This document shows positions 61,282 through 64,000 of a stretch of DNA of 64,000 bases, piece after piece; position 1 is the first letter of the stretch; each line of letters begins with the position of its first letter. The translations under genes and the position numbers were made by a program. The notes under the pieces are model-generated. The model worked only from the letters and a program-made list of their open reading frames with translations, ran no database searches and was not told where the DNA came from. The stretch covers positions 5,580,001 through 5,644,000 of the forward strand of contig JAKZAN010000004.1 of NCBI GenBank assembly GCA_023053545.1, written 5' to 3'. Source of the stretch: Lepidurus packardi (lineage: Eukaryota; Arthropoda; Branchiopoda; Notostraca; Triopsidae).

Positions 61282-62461
61282 ATGCTTTCCCTGAGAAAAT
61301 TCCTTAGCCCCATCTTACAGGCACAGTCGACTATTAGGTAATGTTTCGAAGTTATTATTAAAGAAAAGTTGAACATAAAGATTAACTGTTGTACGTACTT
61401 GCAAAGGTCGAATCTGACTCCTAACAACCTTAGTGGCATCGGTGCTGCGTGTTATGTTGCCAGTACGAGTACGAGTAAAGCCACCCAAAAGTTAAACCTG
61501 CCTGAGCCTCCCAAGAAGCCTCTTGCGCCCTTTATCAAGTATCATCTGTCTGTCCGCCCAGAGATCCTCAAAGAAAATCCCAACTTGAAGCCAACCGGTA
61601 TATACTACAGTCTCGCCTAATCAATTTTCGTCTTAAAATCACTGTGTTTTTCAAATAGAAATTATTAGAATTGCTGGGAAAAAATGGTCTACAATTAGTG
61701 ACGAAGAGAAAGCTCGCTTGTCACAGAATTATACGAAAGAAATCGGAGAATGGAATTACATCTACCAAAAGTATGAAGACAGTTTGACAACTGAGCAAAA
61801 GGCAATGATCCAGAACCTGCGGAATGAGCTCCTATTCAAGCGTGGCGAAAGAAAAAAGCGTGCTGTAAATTCAAACCATTTATTACCTGTTCAACCTTTT
61901 GGAGTTTAACAAAAATTACTAACTCTAGGACAAAAAGTTGCATGGAAAACCCAAACAACCTCCGAATCCTTTCTCCTTGTTCGTGGAAAGCAAGGGTAGC
62001 AAGGGCGGAAATGTAGTCAAAAGCGGGAAAGTAAGTCAATTTAAAACAAAAAAAATTAGCTTCAACGAAGGCAAAACCTTCCACAAACAACTCTGGCTTT
62101 AGAACTATATCATGGAAGCTGCAGAGGAATGGAAAAAGATGCCTGCTGAAGATAAGAAAAAGTTTGAGGAGCAGTCTCGATCCTTGAGAGAACGTCATGT
62201 TAAGGAATTACTGGCATGGGAGGCGAAAATGATTCGCGAAGGGCACCCAGATCTCGTCCGCCTTTCATCTCGTAGCGAGATCAATACGCCTAAGCGCAAC
62301 CGTACTGAGCCAAAGGACGGAAGTGAACAGGAAAAGTATTTTGTCTTTGTTATTCCGCAAAGAATCTACGGAACCCTTATTCATTACGATTCTCATTTCA
62401 TTTTTACCGTAGGTCAAAAAGGGGAAAACCAAAGAAGATCGAAAAAGCTGATAAGGAATAG
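61282..62461 (+). CDS. TFAM: Mitochondrial transcription factor A (two HMG boxes)
   Basis: Packages mitochondrial DNA and bends the promoters so that the mitochondrial RNA polymerase can start. Exons 61282-61337, 61407-61597, 61659-61864, 61929-62030, 62103-62335 and 62413-62461 give 278 residues. The first exon (MLSLRKFLSPILQAQSTI) is a typical mitochondrial presequence. HMG box A spans exons 2-3 (PPKKPLAPFIKYHLSVRPEI, then GKKWSTISDEEKARL). HMG box B spans exons 4-5 (PPNPFSLFVESKG, then AAEEWKKMPAEDKKKFEEQS). The C-terminal tail is Lys-rich (KRGKPKKIEKADKE), as needed for activation. The single TAG at 62459 is followed in frame by more Lys-rich codons up to a donor-like site. It converges on CAMLG. 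Confidence 0.93.
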
Positions 62462-62934
62462 GACAACGCAGCCTGTAGTCGCAAGCCCCCTAGGAAGAGC
62501 AAATCTCATACAAAATCCAAGGAAATCATGGCAAAGGATCCTGCTCTCTTAAAGGAAGCTAATGTGACGGACGTGTGTGCAGAAAGTAAGTTTCTCACTG
62601 TGCCGGAGTTGGAGAGCATGGCTTGTGCACTAACGTGGCCTTGGAAATTGCGATTAACTTGTCCCTTGCTGTTTTGGGCGTGAATAGGACAAAGTATTCA
62701 GAGGAACGAAAGTTCTTCAGTGTTGTTTCTCTTTTTTCTCTCCCTCTCATATACTTTAAAGGAACCGTCAACTGGAATTCAACATTGTTAGAAGCTATTT
62801 TTGTTGATTCGTGGCCAGATATTCTCCGTGAAGTTCAAAAGAAGGATTTTGATACAGAACCGTTTAACCTAGTTTCGATTTTCGTTCAGCCTTGGCAGGG
62901 CTTGGAAGAATTGCTTCAAGACTGGTTAAGATAA
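62462..62934 (+). other. In-frame open extension after the TFAM stop, with a splice-like junction
   Basis: After TAG 62459-62461 the TFAM frame stays open for 41 codons of basic sequence (ACSRKPPRKSKSHTKSKE) to GAA A|gtaagt near 62585. An acceptor CTTTAAAG at 62754-62761 continues the same frame to a stop at 62934. It may be a readthrough extension, an alternatively used exon, or simply a 3' UTR with an intron. No TFAM that I know has this extension. Confidence 0.35.
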
Positions 62935-63032
62935 ATCTTCCTATGTTCAGGCTAATGGCTACAGGCCAAAAATATCCCTTTTCTGTACCGTTGGAATATA
63001 ATTGTAGGTGCATTGCGTTGTATTTGTTTAAT

Positions 63033-63932
63033 TCATTTAAAGTAAATGGACAAATAATAAAGTGTCGAAAACACGAAAAGGTATAAAGCCAGATCTATCC
63101 CACAGCGCTGGGCCAGACTTAGTATTGTTTTCAGCCTGGATGTTGTGGCTTGAGGTAATCCACTTACCATAAGCGCTGCATAGATGAGACTTCCTTTAGG
63201 CTCAATGCAAGGATTACGCCATTGAAGGTACAACTCGACAAGTATAAATGGTACCCAGGCCGACTGGAATGAAAACAATAAATTAGAGACATGCCAACCA
63301 GTAAAAGCTTTTAGCTTTATTTGGAAGTTTCATGTAGGCTTACATTTAGCACAAATGACTCGAAACCATTCATCAGCACGAAGAGACCCGCAATTGCTGC
63401 TATAGTAAGGACTAGCTGGTGATGAAGAGCGCTAACTGACTTCACTTCACCAACGGGAGTAATGGCGGGGTCAACAGCCGTTGCTGGAGCGATGAACAAG
63501 TCGCGACTTGTGCCGCTGTTCAAGAAGCTCAAACTGTCAAAGGCATCCGAGCTTGCAAAACAACTCCTTGAAGGGTTTTCGCTTGCTTCATTCAGTAGAC
63601 CTTTACAATCAGGCTGAGGTATATGCCTCTGTCGTACGTTCTTTTCTACACTTTCGGTAGTGATAGCGGGAGAAAAAGTGAACGATGGATGCGGAGTAAG
63701 CGAAACCGTTGACACGTTTACTTTTTCGGACGCCAAAGAAATTTCTAAAAAAAAAATAACAGAGCAATTGATAAACAGAAGTTCCATATAACCTAACTAA
63801 TGGATAATTTTTAATAACTTTACTGTCAGGCTCCGATAAACTCTTCGTTTGGCCCGTTATGAGTTGCATTCGCTTCTCAGCATTGGCCAAAATCTTCCGA
63901 CGCCTGGCTTCTCGCATTTCTTCGGCATTCAT
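63033..63932 (-). CDS. CAMLG: GET2/CAMLG, ER receptor for tail-anchored protein insertion
   Basis: With GET1/WRB it forms the ER receptor that takes tail-anchored proteins from the GET3/TRC40 ATPase. Minus-strand exons 63932-63824, 63744-63344 and 63263-63033 give 246 residues (human about 296). The N-terminus EARRRKILANAEKRMQLITG is the conserved Arg-rich GET3-binding helix. A disordered linker leads to three membrane segments: LVLTIAAIAGLFVLMNGF, SAWVPFILVELYL and a C-terminal one ending ALYLFVFSTLYYLSIYF. The order and spacing match the family. The ATG at 63932 gives MNAEEMREARRRK; the promoter lies at the very edge of the window. Confidence 0.85.
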
Positions 63933-64000
63933 GTTATAAAATTGTCTGAAACCGTTTAATTACAAAGTTCTTGAACACGCGATTGAAAAACATTAGTGTT

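Overview
The window is animal nuclear DNA, most likely from an arthropod and probably a crustacean or another non-drosophilid pancrustacean. Three things point there. Most introns are 50-100 nt GT-AG introns. The small heat-shock protein is nearly identical to the insect HspB8-type protein. The carnitine palmitoyltransferase 1 gene carries a pair of mutually exclusive exons, as in insects. The species cannot be named from the sequence alone. Exon boundaries below were read by hand from GT/AG sites and reading-frame phase, and the exon sums of the well-modelled genes are whole numbers of codons. UTR ends are mostly unknown.

Left part (1-22 kb, mostly + strand): a possible last exon of an unseen gene; TGS1 (snRNA cap hypermethylase); a CCDC66-like coiled-coil gene whose last exon has been hit by a 156-bp hAT-type MITE; a metadherin/LYRIC-like ER membrane protein; a 22-exon UBR1/UBR2 E3 ligase of the N-degron pathway; and an HspB8-type small heat-shock protein with a heat-shock element upstream.

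Middle (22-45 kb): phosphoglycerate kinase (-) is divergent from a 21-exon nervous-wreck/FCHSD F-BAR-SH3 gene (+). Next comes a three-exon gene (-) for an apparently orphan secreted neuropeptide precursor with two near-identical peptide copies, lying among copies of a short dispersed repeat. CPT1 (+) follows, with mutually exclusive exons and a 430-bp inverted-repeat element in one intron. The mitochondrial calcium uniporter MCU (-) ends this part.

Right part (45-64 kb): a repeat-rich gene-poor stretch (45.4-50.9 kb), two GC-rich genes for disordered proteins that I do not recognise, a small two-exon gene (-), TFAM (+) and GET2/CAMLG (-).

Functionally this is an ordinary housekeeping neighbourhood rather than an operon-like system, though CPT1, MCU and TFAM are all mitochondrial. 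The most interesting items are the orphan neuropeptide gene, the exon-disrupting hAT MITE with perfect 8-bp target duplication, the CPT1 exon pair, a possible TFAM stop-codon readthrough extension, a candidate cassette exon in HspB8, and several families of undescribed short repeats.
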